This document shows positions 1-7,696 of a stretch of 59,690 nucleotides of DNA, piece by piece (the stretch's first letter is position 1; every line of letters begins with the position of its first letter). Source of the DNA: Paenibacillus tianmuensis (GTDB lineage: Bacteria > Bacillota > Bacilli > Paenibacillales > NBRC-103111). The notes beneath the pieces are model-generated. The model made no database searches and had not been told where the DNA came from. It worked only from the letters and a program-made list of their open reading frames with translations. Position numbers and translations under genes: made by a program. The stretch lies in contig NZ_FMTT01000037.1 of assembly GCF_900100345.1 (NCBI RefSeq), positions 1-59,690 of the forward strand. Reading direction: 5' to 3'.

Positions 1-294
1 AAGCAGAGTAAAGCGAAAAATCTGCTGGATCGCATGGAGAACCGAAATGCTGTACTGGCGTTCATGTACGACTTCCGAATCCCGTTCACGAATAACGAAG
101 CCGAACGGATCATCCGGATGGTGAAGCTGCAGCAGAAAATATCCGGCACCTTTCGCAGCGAGAAAGGGGCGGGCGTGTTTTGCCGAATTCGAAGTTATGT
201 TGCCACCCTTCAAAGACAGAAGTTGCCGATTCTCGAATATATTCGGCGCGCTCTGGAAGGCCAGCCTTTCATGCCCTCGTTTCGAACCGTCTAA
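1..294 (+). CDS. IS66-family transposase, C-terminal part
   Basis: Open from the first base of the window, so the gene starts outside it; about 97 residues are visible. The segment NNEAERIIRMVKLQQKISG followed by FRSEKGAGVFCRIRSY is the signature C-terminal end of the IS66 DDE transposase, including the last acidic catalytic residue (Glu of NNEAER). It ends normally in TAA. This protein cuts and joins the ends of the IS during transposition. No accessory IS66 ORFs are visible because they would lie upstream. Confidence 0.9.
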   Translation, partial: KQSKAKNLLDRMENRNAVLAFMYDFRIPFTNNEAERIIRMVKLQQKISGTFRSEKGAGVFCRIRSYVATLQRQKLPILEYIRRALEGQPFMPSFRTV

Positions 295-370
295 GATGCG
301 TTCAACCATCTCGTTTAGGGTACTCCGTACCCCTATTTGGTCTGCTCTCAGGCTACCTCTGAGTAGTTAC
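1..370 (+). mobile_element. IS66-family insertion sequence, right part
   Basis: The transposase tail is followed by about 75 bases ending near 370 in the complement of GTAACTACTCAGAGG. IS66 elements usually have terminal repeats beginning GTAA, so the right end is placed here by inference. The left end is outside the window, so neither the inverted repeat pair nor the target duplication can be tested. Confidence 0.6.
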
Positions 371-404
371 AATTTTTCTTTGAACTGTTACAGCTACCCG
401 ATAT

Positions 405-436
405 TGTCCATAAGATGATGGCGTTAAATGTCCAAG
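405..436 (+). repeat. Candidate left terminal inverted repeat
   Basis: Begins TGTCC and ends ATGTCCAAG. The complement of 2033-2065 has the same two blocks at nearly the same spacing (32 versus 33 bases), while the middle is poorly matched. Confidence 0.45.
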
Positions 437-507
437 AGTTGCCTGGAATGTTGGCCACTTTGAATCGGAGAATGGGAAAGCCACAATCACTCGGCTTTCC
501 CATTTCC

Positions 508-735
508 CTAGACAAAACGAATCTGGTAGCTATCTTTGTTCCTTAAGTTAAACCGGGCTTCTCTCATAATGACGTACCAATCACGATCCAGTTCGAGCCT
601 GCACGGAATACCGCGATCGCGAACTCGGATTTCGAAACACTCTCCGCAATGAACAACGAATGTAGCTCCCTTCATCCAAACGACCCAGCAGCCCCCGTCC
701 CGATCATAAACCATTTTGTTCCACGGCTCGCTCAT
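508..735 (-). CDS. DUF5348 domain-containing protein
   Basis: A 75-residue protein starting at ATG 733-735 with an AAGG-type ribosome binding site. The core VVHCGECFEIRV, then IPCRLELDRDWYVIM, matches the small DUF5348 family of Bacillota, whose function is unknown and which often sits beside mobile elements. Upstream, the reading frame continues without a stop from the truncated integrase, so a deletion appears to have brought the intact gene up against the integrase remnant. Confidence 0.7.
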   Translation of the reverse strand: MSEPWNKMVYDRDGGCWVVWMKGATFVVHCGECFEIRVRDRGIPCRLELDRDWYVIMREARFNLRNKDSYQIRFV

Positions 736-1328
736 GACAATTCGCCTTGGATGACATAGCGAGGCATAGAAGGCCCCGTGCAGAACATAGCGCGTTGCGT
801 CATCCACGAATAATACCAGGTAGACTTGCTTCTTTTCGTCCCCAGGCCCGATGGGCGGGTAGGGGCCGAATTTGATGTCGCTTTGCCACAAACCGTTGCG
901 GTGCCGCCTCCGGCGTACATCCGCATCTGCCGCGAACTGTAGCCGCGTCGGGTCAACCTGTCCTGAAGGGTGCTGCGTTTGAGCTTCCCGGGCGTAACCT
1001 TCCCGTCCCACTCCAGAATCTGAATGATCTGCCAAACACTTCGCTTCGGCACTTCCCGCCTCAGCAGGATGGCTTCTTCCAGCACCTCGGCTGGGATGGT
1101 ATCCGGCAGCGGCTTTCGGCCTTTGGGTTTAGGCTTTAGTCCGTCGAATCCGTCTTTGCGATACTGCGCCGGGTACCGCCGCAGCGTCCGCTTCGACAAT
1201 CCGGAGTGTGCACAAATGGCCGACTTTAATTGAGCCGACTTCGCCGCATCCAGTCCGGATGCCAAAAGCGGCGACAGCAGCTTGAACCGTTCGGCAGCAA
1301 TTTCGTCCGTCTTCTTCTGATTTCTCAT
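736..1328 (-). pseudogene. Integrase/DDE transposase remnant, frameshifted and truncated
   Basis: Starts at ATG 1326-1328 behind a GGAGG about 7 bases upstream (1336-1340). The first part reads as helix-turn-helix DNA-binding domains (SGLSKRTLRRYPAQYRKDG, then a second HTH with VPKRSVWQIIQILE). Near position 905-920 the reading shifts frame, after which RNGLWQSDIKFGP and YLVLFVDDATRYVLHG, the start of an RNase H-like integrase core with its first catalytic Asp, are read. The match ends at about 740, so the rest of the core with the later acidic residues is gone. Not expected to be functional. Confidence 0.75.
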
Positions 1329-1362
1329 CCTCATGCCTCCATTTACAGGGTTTAGCATGAGT

Positions 1363-1920
1363 CTAAGACAAAGGCAAACGGACAGACAGGCAGAACGGGT
1401 CTGTGACCCAAAGATTCGAATTGGCGATGGGACGGACAATTCTTCCCAGCCATCCGGCAGCGTCACCGACATACTGGTCCAATTGATGGAGTGCGGACTG
1501 CGGAGCGCCGGACGCTTGCTCCACAGGCAGGTGAAACCGGATGCTGATCGCCTGTAGCGCTCCAGCCGCGTATACCGCCCATACTCGGAACCAGGCCATC
1601 CATCTGGTCATAGTCGATTCGTCCGCAGCCACCGTCGAAGCGTCCGGTTCTGCCAAGACGCTTTCGATGCTTTCTGCGTCATATCGCTTGTAGGGAACAA
1701 GCAGGTCCGGCAGTTCATGATGAATTCTTGCACAACTTTTACAATACAGACGCCGAATGATGAGCGATGCCCGTTCTCCGCTGCTCCTATACCATACCCG
1801 CCCCCGGCTGCCCGCGACTTGCAATTCGCCGCCGCAGCACGGGCAGGGTACAACTTCCGCACTCCTAACGAAAAACGCCGGTTGCGAACTCCTTCTCAAC
1901 CAGCTTAAAATCTGATACAA
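1363..1920 (-). CDS. DUF6431 domain-containing protein
   Basis: A 185-residue protein with two CxxC pairs near the N-terminus (CPCCGG at about 26 and CKSCARIHHELP at about 59), suggesting a zinc-binding domain, then PDLLVPYKRYDAESIESV, typical of DUF6431. These proteins occur beside integrase-like transposases and may act with them in DNA recognition; that role is inferred. It lies 35 bases upstream of the integrase remnant on the same strand. The family usually has a similar length, so this gene may be intact. Confidence 0.65.
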   Translation of the reverse strand: MYQILSWLRRSSQPAFFVRSAEVVPCPCCGGELQVAGSRGRVWYRSSGERASLIIRRLYCKSCARIHHELPDLLVPYKRYDAESIESVLAEPDASTVAADESTMTRWMAWFRVWAVYAAGALQAISIRFHLPVEQASGAPQSALHQLDQYVGDAAGWLGRIVRPIANSNLWVTDPFCLSVRLPLS

Positions 1921-1938
1921 TGACCATATTATTGGGGT

Positions 1939-1988
1939 GACGCTTCCAGTGATGCTGCTCGCAACAACATTACGATAATGGAAGCGTC
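1939..1988. repeat. Inverted repeat downstream of the DUF6431 promoter region
   Basis: GACGCTTCCA at 1939-1948 is repeated in inverted form at 1979-1988 with a 30-base spacer and is followed on the plus strand by a T-rich stretch. It could be a terminator reading rightward or part of the element end. The rest of 1921-2350 is AT-rich, has no convincing reading frame, and must contain the promoter of the glycosyltransferase cassette. Confidence 0.35.
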
Positions 1989-2032
1989 TTTTCTTTCTTC
2001 AGGTTGATGTTCTGGTCATTATATCGGTCTAT

Positions 2033-2065
2033 CTTTGGACATCTATGAGCGTCAATTTCCGGACA
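2033..2065 (-). repeat. Candidate right terminal inverted repeat
   Basis: Read on the minus strand this begins TGTCCGGAAATTGACG and ends ATGTCCAAAG, matching the outer and inner blocks of the repeat at 405-436. It lies about 115 bases upstream of the DUF6431 start, as expected for an element end. Confidence 0.45.
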
Positions 2066-2351
2066 CAGTGGGGTAACAAAAACACTGAATTTAAATTTCA
2101 AAGTATATTTAACCATTTTTACTTATGGATACTCACTTTATCAGGACCGCTGCTTCCTTAATATGTATAAGATAGCACGGTCCTTAAGTTAAAAAACTCA
2201 GATTTGAGTATGCTCGTTAAGTTTGCAGATTTAGGTTTAAAGGATTGATCCCATGTATAGACTTAAAATATTATAGTGGTGTAAAATTAGCAGGGATAAG
2301 AATAACTTTTAAGTATTTAATGTTCGCTTAATATAATTAGGGAGGATTGTT

Positions 2352-3047
2352 GTGAAAGTTTTAGTAATCATTCCAGCATATAATGAAGAAAAAAGTATTG
2401 GAAATGTAATTTACGAGATACGCAAACATGTCCCTGATGCAGATATTGTTGTTGTTAATGATGGTTCCAAAGATAACACAAAGGAAGTGGCTGAGAAGCA
2501 CGGTGCCATTGTGTTAAATATGCCTTTTAATGTTGGCATAGGCGGAGGAATGCAAACTGGCTATCAATTCGCGTTTAAGAACAATTATGATTATGCCGTA
2601 CAGATTGATGCAGACGGACAACACAATGCAGCTGATTTACCTAAGTTACTAGCAGAGGCAATACAAAATGATTTAGTTATCGGCTCTCGATACGTGGAAC
2701 AGACATCATATAAATCTTCATTCATGAGAAGGGTTGGAATGATCTTCTTCTCAGGTGTTGTCTCAATGTTAACAGGGCAAAAATTTACCGATACTACAAG
2801 TGGATATCGCGTCGCTAATAAAAAGGTAATTTCGCTTTATTCTTCTTATTATCCTATGGATTACCCGGAAGTGGAAGCAATTGTTTACCTTAAGTATAAA
2901 GGTTGTAAACTTGCTGAAGTATCAACTGAAATGCGTAGTCGATTAGAAGGTGAATCGTCAATAACAGCAATAAAGTCCATTTATTATATGGTCAAAGTTA
3001 CATTGTCTTTATTAATGAATGCATTACGATTTGCAAAGGTGAGATAA
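2352..3047 (+). CDS. Family 2 glycosyltransferase (dolichyl/polyprenyl-phosphate sugar synthase-like)
   Basis: Starts at GTG 2352 with GGAGGA 5 bases upstream; 231 residues. The GT-A fold is clear: VIIPAYNEEKSIG at the N-terminus, DIVVVNDGSKDNT, and the metal-binding motif in QIDADGQHN around residue 96. The family transfers a sugar from a nucleotide donor to a polyprenyl phosphate at the membrane. There is no C-terminal membrane domain. The gene is first in a three-gene operon with DUF2304 and a small transporter, a set typical of cell-surface glycan modification. The region is much more AT-rich than the genes to its right, suggesting horizontal acquisition. Confidence 0.85.
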   Translation: MKVLVIIPAYNEEKSIGNVIYEIRKHVPDADIVVVNDGSKDNTKEVAEKHGAIVLNMPFNVGIGGGMQTGYQFAFKNNYDYAVQIDADGQHNAADLPKLLAEAIQNDLVIGSRYVEQTSYKSSFMRRVGMIFFSGVVSMLTGQKFTDTTSGYRVANKKVISLYSSYYPMDYPEVEAIVYLKYKGCKLAEVSTEMRSRLEGESSITAIKSIYYMVKVTLSLLMNALRFAKVR

Positions 3048-3048
3048 C

Positions 3049-3390
3049 ATGAACGTGTACATTTTATCAACTGGATTTTCTTTGTTATTTCTCATAATTA
3101 TTATTGATTTAGTAAGAAGGCAGAAACTAAAAGAACAATATTCTCTGTTATGGATATTGTTTGGAATAGCATTATTGGGTTTTTCCTTAAATATTCGTAT
3201 TGTCGAAAAAGTTGCCAATATTCTTGATATTAAATATGCCCCAGCTATGCTGTTCTTATTTGGACTCCTGTTTTGTTTTGTTTTTATTCTCCATTTAACA
3301 ATTGTCATTTCTAAACTTACTGATCGTGTATTGAAACTAAGCCAAACCATCGCCATTATGGAACAAGAGAGAAGAAATGAACATGACTAG
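3049..3390 (+). CDS. DUF2304 domain-containing membrane protein
   Basis: A 113-residue protein starting one base after the glycosyltransferase stop. Three hydrophobic segments (about 1-20, 32-48 and 65-90) are followed by a C-terminal helix with coiled-coil character ending in EQERRNEHD. DUF2304 proteins are regularly encoded next to GT2 polyprenyl-phosphate glycosyltransferases; an accessory role in surface glycan assembly is inferred from that neighbourhood. Confidence 0.8.
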   Translation: MNVYILSTGFSLLFLIIIIDLVRRQKLKEQYSLLWILFGIALLGFSLNIRIVEKVANILDIKYAPAMLFLFGLLFCFVFILHLTIVISKLTDRVLKLSQTIAIMEQERRNEHD

Positions 3391-3718
3391 TTACTTAATG
3401 CTTTTTGGTAATATTCTATTGTTAGTTAGCGGCCAAATATTATTTAAATTTGGATTACAGAAAATTGGGGGATTTGACCTCGTGAAAGTGGCTGTCTCTC
3501 CTTTCATTATTTCGGGACTAGCTTTATATGTTGTCGCAACAGTATTATGGTTTATTGTACTAACTAAAATGAGTTTAAGCGTGGCCTACCCTTTACAGAG
3601 TTTAGCTTATATACTTGGACTTATAGCTGCGTGGTTTTTTTTCGGAGAGGTTATAACAATGACTAAATGGGTAGGCGTTGCTGCAATTTTATTCGGAGCT
3701 TATATGATTGCAAAGTAG
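3377..3718 (+). CDS. Small DMT/EamA-type membrane transporter, candidate lipid-linked sugar flippase
   Basis: 113 residues, four predicted membrane helices, overlapping the DUF2304 gene by 14 bases. Sequence such as GQILFKFGLQKIGG and SVAYPLQSLAYILGL resembles the small multidrug-resistance/ArnE-ArnF branch of the drug/metabolite transporter superfamily. In GT2 cassettes these proteins probably flip the polyprenyl-linked sugar across the membrane. The polytopic transferase that would attach the sugar is not in the window. Confidence 0.75.
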   Translation: MNMTSYLMLFGNILLLVSGQILFKFGLQKIGGFDLVKVAVSPFIISGLALYVVATVLWFIVLTKMSLSVAYPLQSLAYILGLIAAWFFFGEVITMTKWVGVAAILFGAYMIAK

Positions 3719-3821
3719 TTGCTAAGAGAAACGCTAAACTCCTCCAGGTTCTTTGGAGAGAGAAACAAAGTTATATCTTTGAGATCTTTGAGTTCTTTAT
3801 AGAATACATTGTTTTTTTCTG

Positions 3822-3855
3822 CTCCTATAACCAACCGGTTATAGGAGTTTTTATT
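3822..3855 (+). terminator. Intrinsic terminator of the glycosyltransferase operon
   Basis: Perfect 11-bp stem CTCCTATAACC/GGTTATAGGAG with a 4-base loop (AACC), followed by TTTTTATTT. It separates the AT-rich cassette from the conserved core. Confidence 0.9.
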
Positions 3856-3946
3856 TCCTCCCCTAACCTTGTCTGCATAATTGGCCAAGTCCCTACATAG
3901 ATATGGTATCAATCTGGATTGATTATGTGGTGGAGGGGATGAGACG

Positions 3947-5290
3947 ATGCGGCGGTTCACGTGGGTGGTGGCCCTTGTGATGGTTTGTTTAAGCCTGGTG
4001 GTATCCGGGTGCGGCAAAAGGGATGCAGGATCGGTGGTAAAGGAATTGGACGGTGTGATGAGCAAGCTGCAGAGCTATCACGGAAAAGGGCAGATGACGC
4101 TGCGTACGGGGCAGGATCCTCAGGAATACGACGTGGAGGTTAGCTTTCAGGCCCCTTCGTTTTACCGGATCTCGCTGACGAATGCGAAGAAGGATATTAC
4201 GCAAATTGTGCTGCGCAACGATGATGGGGTATTCGTGCTGACACCGCATTTGAACAAAAGCTTCCGCTTCCAAAGCGATTGGCCCGAAAATCAAGGCCAA
4301 GTTTACTTATACCAGTCGCTCGTCCAAAGCATTCTGATGGACAATGAACGGCATTTTACGTCGGACGAGAAGGCTTATGTATTCGATGTAGTTGCGAATT
4401 ACCAGAACGGCTCCTTAGCGCGGCAGAAGGTGTGGCTGGACAAGAGAAACTACGCTCCGCAGCATGTGGAAGTATCGGATGCCAACTCCAATGTCATGGT
4501 CATTGTAAAATTCGATCAATTTGAGTTCGGTACGAAGTTTGAGAAGGATCAGTTTGACATGCAGCGCAATATGACGGGCTGGAACCTGAAGACACTGCCG
4601 ACGATGATGCAAGGGGATTCGAAAACCGGCGAGAAATCGGGAGCGACCGACTCCAAGGCCGAAACAGGGGCAGCTAGCGGCAATCGAGGGACTGGTACGA
4701 AGGAAACTGCTCAGGAAACAGGTGGCAAAGGAACGGCAGCAGGACAAGGAGCGGGAACTGATGCAAAAGGCGACACAACGAACACGAACAAGGGCAATAC
4801 AGCAGGCGCAGCTACCGGCGAAAGTAAAGGTACTTCCGCTTCTGGAAGCGGCGAAGGCGCGAAAACGAGCAGCGTCGGAGGCAACAAGGGGGCAGCGGGC
4901 AACGGGGCGCAAGCGGCAGCTACAGGCGCTAAAAAAGACACCTCTAAGCAGCAATCGCTCGGTATCATCGAGCCGCGTTACATGCCGAGCGGCGTGAAGA
5001 AACAAGACGTGACGGAGCTTAAGCTGGGCGAAGAACAAGCAGTCATGCTCCGCTACTCCGGAAAATATAATTATACGTTGATGGAATCGCGTCCGCAGGT
5101 ACAGACGGTGTCGATCTTACCGGGGGATATTTTGGATCTGGGCTTTACGCTCGGCGTTGTAACCGGGGATGCGAAGAAAACATTGACCTGGACCTACGAC
5201 GGCATCGAATTCCGCTTATCCACAGGGGACTTGCCAGCGACGGAGATGATTAAGGTGGCGCAAGCGGTGCAAGGGGAAATCGGTAAATAG
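3947..5290 (+). CDS. ydcC: LolA-like sporulation lipoprotein (YdcC family)
   Basis: 447 residues. A signal peptide ends in the lipobox VSGC with Cys22, so the protein should be lipid-anchored on the outer face of the membrane. Residues about 30-205 have the LolA-like beta-rich fold seen in B. subtilis YdcC and clostridial GerS. Residues about 222-335 are a low-complexity linker rich in Gly, Ala, Thr, Lys and Ser, which B. subtilis YdcC lacks. A C-terminal globular part of about 115 residues follows, with ESRPQVQTVSILPGD and WTYDGIEFRLS resembling DUF4367-type domains. The gene precedes alr exactly as in B. subtilis. The ATG is preceded by GGAGGGGATGAGACG. Confidence 0.8.
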   Translation: MRRFTWVVALVMVCLSLVVSGCGKRDAGSVVKELDGVMSKLQSYHGKGQMTLRTGQDPQEYDVEVSFQAPSFYRISLTNAKKDITQIVLRNDDGVFVLTPHLNKSFRFQSDWPENQGQVYLYQSLVQSILMDNERHFTSDEKAYVFDVVANYQNGSLARQKVWLDKRNYAPQHVEVSDANSNVMVIVKFDQFEFGTKFEKDQFDMQRNMTGWNLKTLPTMMQGDSKTGEKSGATDSKAETGAASGNRGTGTKETAQETGGKGTAAGQGAGTDAKGDTTNTNKGNTAGAATGESKGTSASGSGEGAKTSSVGGNKGAAGNGAQAAATGAKKDTSKQQSLGIIEPRYMPSGVKKQDVTELKLGEEQAVMLRYSGKYNYTLMESRPQVQTVSILPGDILDLGFTLGVVTGDAKKTLTWTYDGIEFRLSTGDLPATEMIKVAQAVQGEIGK

Positions 5291-5439
5291 TCGAAAGCAG
5301 CAGTCCGATGGCTGTGATTCGGCTCCGTAATACACGCACCGGACCAGTAATAACCAAAAACTGACGGACGCGATGTTACTATTTTGTTCGTTGACAGGGC
5401 CTGCGGTACGCATTACCATGATCATATGCATTTTTAAGC

Positions 5440-5487
5440 GGGAAGCTTCTTTACAGGTGCAAGCTATGGCCTTGTAAGCGGCTTCCC
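5440..5487 (+). terminator. Stem-loop between ydcC and alr
   Basis: GGGAAGC at 5440-5446 pairs with GCTTCCC at 5481-5487, with an inner pairing of TTACAGG and CCTTGTAA, followed by TTGATTTT. It could terminate ydcC or attenuate alr. Its position argues against the ATG at 5496 as the alr start. Confidence 0.45.
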
Positions 5488-5519
5488 TTGATTTTATGAG
5501 ACCGAAGAAGGTGGATCAG

Positions 5520-6707
5520 GTGGATTCGTTTTACCGGCCGACCCGGGTGGAAATTTCATTGGATGCGCTGCGCCATAATTTGGGCGAGTTTCGGAGGGTG
5601 CTTCCGGAGTATGTAAGCATGATGGCAGTTGTCAAGGCGGATGCCTACGGACACGGAGCGGTGGAGGTATGTCGGGAGGCGCTTCAATGCGGCGTGGAAT
5701 ATATTGCGGTCGCTTTTTTGGATGAGGGTTTGGAGCTTCGGCAAGCAGGAATTACGACCCCTATCTTAGTATTGGGCTATACGCCTCCGGAAGGACTGGA
5801 AACCGCATGGGCCCATGGGATTACTCTCAATATATATACCCATGAGCTGCTGGACGCGTGGGAACGATTAGGGGTTAAAGAGCACCCGTTGAATATTCAT
5901 ATTAAGATCGACTCCGGAATGAACCGGCTCGGCTTAACGGATGCGGAAGAAGCGATCGCGCTGATTGAACGGGCGATGCGGACGCCAGGGATTCGAGTGG
6001 AAGGGTTGTTTACCCATTTCGCTTGCGCGGACGAAACTGACAAGAGCTATACGCTTGAGCAGTACGGCCGATTCGAGCGGGTCGTCGATTATTTTACGCA
6101 AAAAGGAATTCAATTTCCGTATGTTCACGCCGGGAACAGCGCTGCGGGGATCGATACGCCGAATTTAACCTTTAATATGGTACGGCTCGGGATCGGGATG
6201 TACGGACTGTATCCGTCTGAAGAGGTGAATAAGCAGCAGGTTGATTTGCAGCCGGTCTTGAGCATCAAATCCAGCGTCGTCATGGTGAAGCAAGTGCCTG
6301 AGGGTTCAGGGATCAGCTATGGCATCGTCTACCAGACGCAGGGCGAAGAGACGATTGCGACGCTGCCGATCGGGTACGCGGACGGCTTTTCCCGGATGCT
6401 GACCGGCAAGGCGCAAGTGTTGATTCGAGGACAGCGTGTCCCTGTGGTAGGTAGAATTTGTATGGACCAATGTATGCTGAATGTATCCGAACTGCGTGAT
6501 ATCCAAATGGGCGAAGAAGTGGTTATTCTGGGAAGTCAGGGCGAAGATCGGATTACGGCGGAAGAGCACGCGGCCTGGCTCGGAACGATCAATTACGAGG
6601 TCGTCTGCATGATTTCGCATCGGGTGCCTCGCGTGTATATGAAGGACGGCTTCGCGGCCCGGACAGTGAATCCGCTGCTGCGGCACGTATGGGAGCCGGA
6701 GGCGTAA
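5520..6707 (+). CDS. alr: Alanine racemase
   Basis: Interconverts L- and D-alanine with pyridoxal phosphate, supplying D-alanine for peptidoglycan. The PLP lysine is Lys39 in AVVKADAYGHG, and the second catalytic base Tyr267 lies in GISYGIVY. An N-terminal TIM barrel is followed by a C-terminal beta domain; 395 residues is normal. I chose GTG 5520, which gives a protein beginning DSFYRPTRVEIS and has AAGGTGG 5 bases upstream; an in-frame ATG at 5496 has no ribosome binding site and lies just after a stem-loop. The order ydcC-alr-ndoAI-ndoA matches B. subtilis. Confidence 0.93.
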   Translation: MDSFYRPTRVEISLDALRHNLGEFRRVLPEYVSMMAVVKADAYGHGAVEVCREALQCGVEYIAVAFLDEGLELRQAGITTPILVLGYTPPEGLETAWAHGITLNIYTHELLDAWERLGVKEHPLNIHIKIDSGMNRLGLTDAEEAIALIERAMRTPGIRVEGLFTHFACADETDKSYTLEQYGRFERVVDYFTQKGIQFPYVHAGNSAAGIDTPNLTFNMVRLGIGMYGLYPSEEVNKQQVDLQPVLSIKSSVVMVKQVPEGSGISYGIVYQTQGEETIATLPIGYADGFSRMLTGKAQVLIRGQRVPVVGRICMDQCMLNVSELRDIQMGEEVVILGSQGEDRITAEEHAAWLGTINYEVVCMISHRVPRVYMKDGFAARTVNPLLRHVWEPEA

Positions 6708-6885
6708 CCAAGGCTCCCGCCTTAAAGCAAGCCGCAGGTAAAATCGTTTTGAAGTGCGAGAAGCTATACTTTTGTCCAAAAAAAGAACTGGGCGCATTTT
6801 CCATTGAATTTTTTCTCCTAACATGAGAGGATTTTCTTGGTTTGCCCCGAATAAGGTATAGAGGCAAAATGCTGCGGAGCGCGTC

Positions 6886-6911
6886 AAGGTATAACATAAT
6901 TGCTATACCTT
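6886..6911. promoter_or_regulatory. Palindrome upstream of the ndoAI-ndoA operon
   Basis: AAGGTATA at 6886-6893 and its complement at 6904-6911 with a 10-base spacer; a third AAGGTATA sits at 6853-6860. It lies about 90 bases before the antitoxin start, a plausible operator position for autoregulation. The gap 6708-6997 otherwise holds no reading frame I can support. Confidence 0.35.
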
Positions 6912-6997
6912 CGGCATATATTGATTTTGTATATTTTATCTGGAAGTTTGCCATAATGGAAATAGGTTCTTGTATGTTTTTGGGGGTGCATGTATAG

Positions 6998-7279
6998 GTG
7001 GCGGGTGCGCATAACACGAAGCGAATCATGATCAGCTTGCCGGATTATTTGCTGCGGGAAGTCGATCATCTGGTCGAGAAGGAAAATTCCAACCGCAGCG
7101 AGTTTATCCGTCAGGCGATGAAGCTTTACTTGTTGGAGCGTAAGAAACGGCATTTACGCGAATCGATGCAGCGCGGCTACATGGAAATGGCTAAGATCAA
7201 CCTGAACATGGCCTCGGAAGCGTTTCAGGCGGAGGAAGAAGCGGACAATACGCTGGACCGCCTGGTAAGCGGGGTGTGA
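6998..7279 (+). CDS. ndoAI: Antitoxin EndoAI (MazE-like, ribbon-helix-helix)
   Basis: 93 residues from GTG 6998 with GGGGGTG upstream. The N-terminal ribbon-helix-helix (KRIMISLPDYLLREVDHLV, then NRSEFIRQAMKLYLLE) forms the DNA-binding dimer. The acidic C-terminal tail (EAFQAEEEADNTLDRLVSG) is the part that blocks the toxin RNA-binding site in this family. It is translated just ahead of the toxin, 3 bases apart, so antitoxin and toxin are coupled. Confidence 0.9.
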   Translation: MAGAHNTKRIMISLPDYLLREVDHLVEKENSNRSEFIRQAMKLYLLERKKRHLRESMQRGYMEMAKINLNMASEAFQAEEEADNTLDRLVSGV

Positions 7280-7282
7280 CGC

Positions 7283-7633
7283 TTGATTGTCAAACGTGGC
7301 GATGTTTTTTTCGCGGATCTTTCACCGGTCGTCGGTTCGGAGCAGGGCGGGATTCGGCCCGTACTGATCATTCAGAATGATATCGGCAATCGCTTCAGTC
7401 CTACGGTGATCGTAGCGGCGATTACGGCGCAGATTCAAAAAGCCAAGCTGCCGACGCATGTGGAGATTGACGCGGAAGCGCACGGTTTTGACAGGGATTC
7501 GGTCATCCTGCTGGAGCAGATTCGGACCATCGATAAGCAGCGCCTGACGGACAAAATCACGCACTTGGATGAGGAAACCATGCGCAAGGTCGATGAAGCT
7601 TTGCAAATAAGCGTAGGTCTGATTGAGTTTTAA
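7283..7633 (+). CDS. ndoA: mRNA interferase EndoA (MazF-type toxin)
   Basis: 116 residues from TTG 7283. Strong match to B. subtilis Endo[36 protein letters not shown], and the family catalytic residues Arg25 and Thr48. EndoA is a sequence-specific endoribonuclease that cuts mRNA at UACAU-type sites in B. subtilis; specificity here is not tested. Partner of the upstream antitoxin. Confidence 0.93.
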   Translation: MIVKRGDVFFADLSPVVGSEQGGIRPVLIIQNDIGNRFSPTVIVAAITAQIQKAKLPTHVEIDAEAHGFDRDSVILLEQIRTIDKQRLTDKITHLDEETMRKVDEALQISVGLIEF

Positions 7634-7642
7634 CATGCTGAC

Positions 7643-7676
7643 GAGGCGGGGGGGCGGGTACCCTCGCTTTTTTATG
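7643..7676 (+). terminator. Probable terminator after ndoA
   Basis: GC-rich inverted repeat (CGAGG ... CCTCG) followed by CTTTTTTA between ndoA and tex. The stem is short, so efficiency is uncertain. Confidence 0.5.
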
Positions 7677-7696
7677 TCTGGGAGGAGAAAAGTCGG

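Larger units (their letters stand above)
405..2065 (-). mobile_element. Degenerate transposon with DUF6431 protein, broken integrase and DUF5348 gene
   Basis: Three minus-strand reading frames lie between two imperfect inverted repeats: 405-436 (TGTCC, 18 bases, ATGTCCAAG) and the complement of 2033-2065 (TGTCC, 19 bases, ATGTCCAAAG). DUF6431 plus an integrase-type DDE protein is a recurrent pair in Paenibacillaceae insertion elements. The integrase has lost its catalytic C-terminus and carries a frameshift, so the element should be unable to move by itself. The end assignments are my inference. Confidence 0.55.

Noticed and set aside
6691..6718. Terminator at the end of alr (GGGAGCC/GGCTCCC)
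   Set aside because: The stem overlaps the alr stop codon and no T run follows, so evidence is insufficient to list it.
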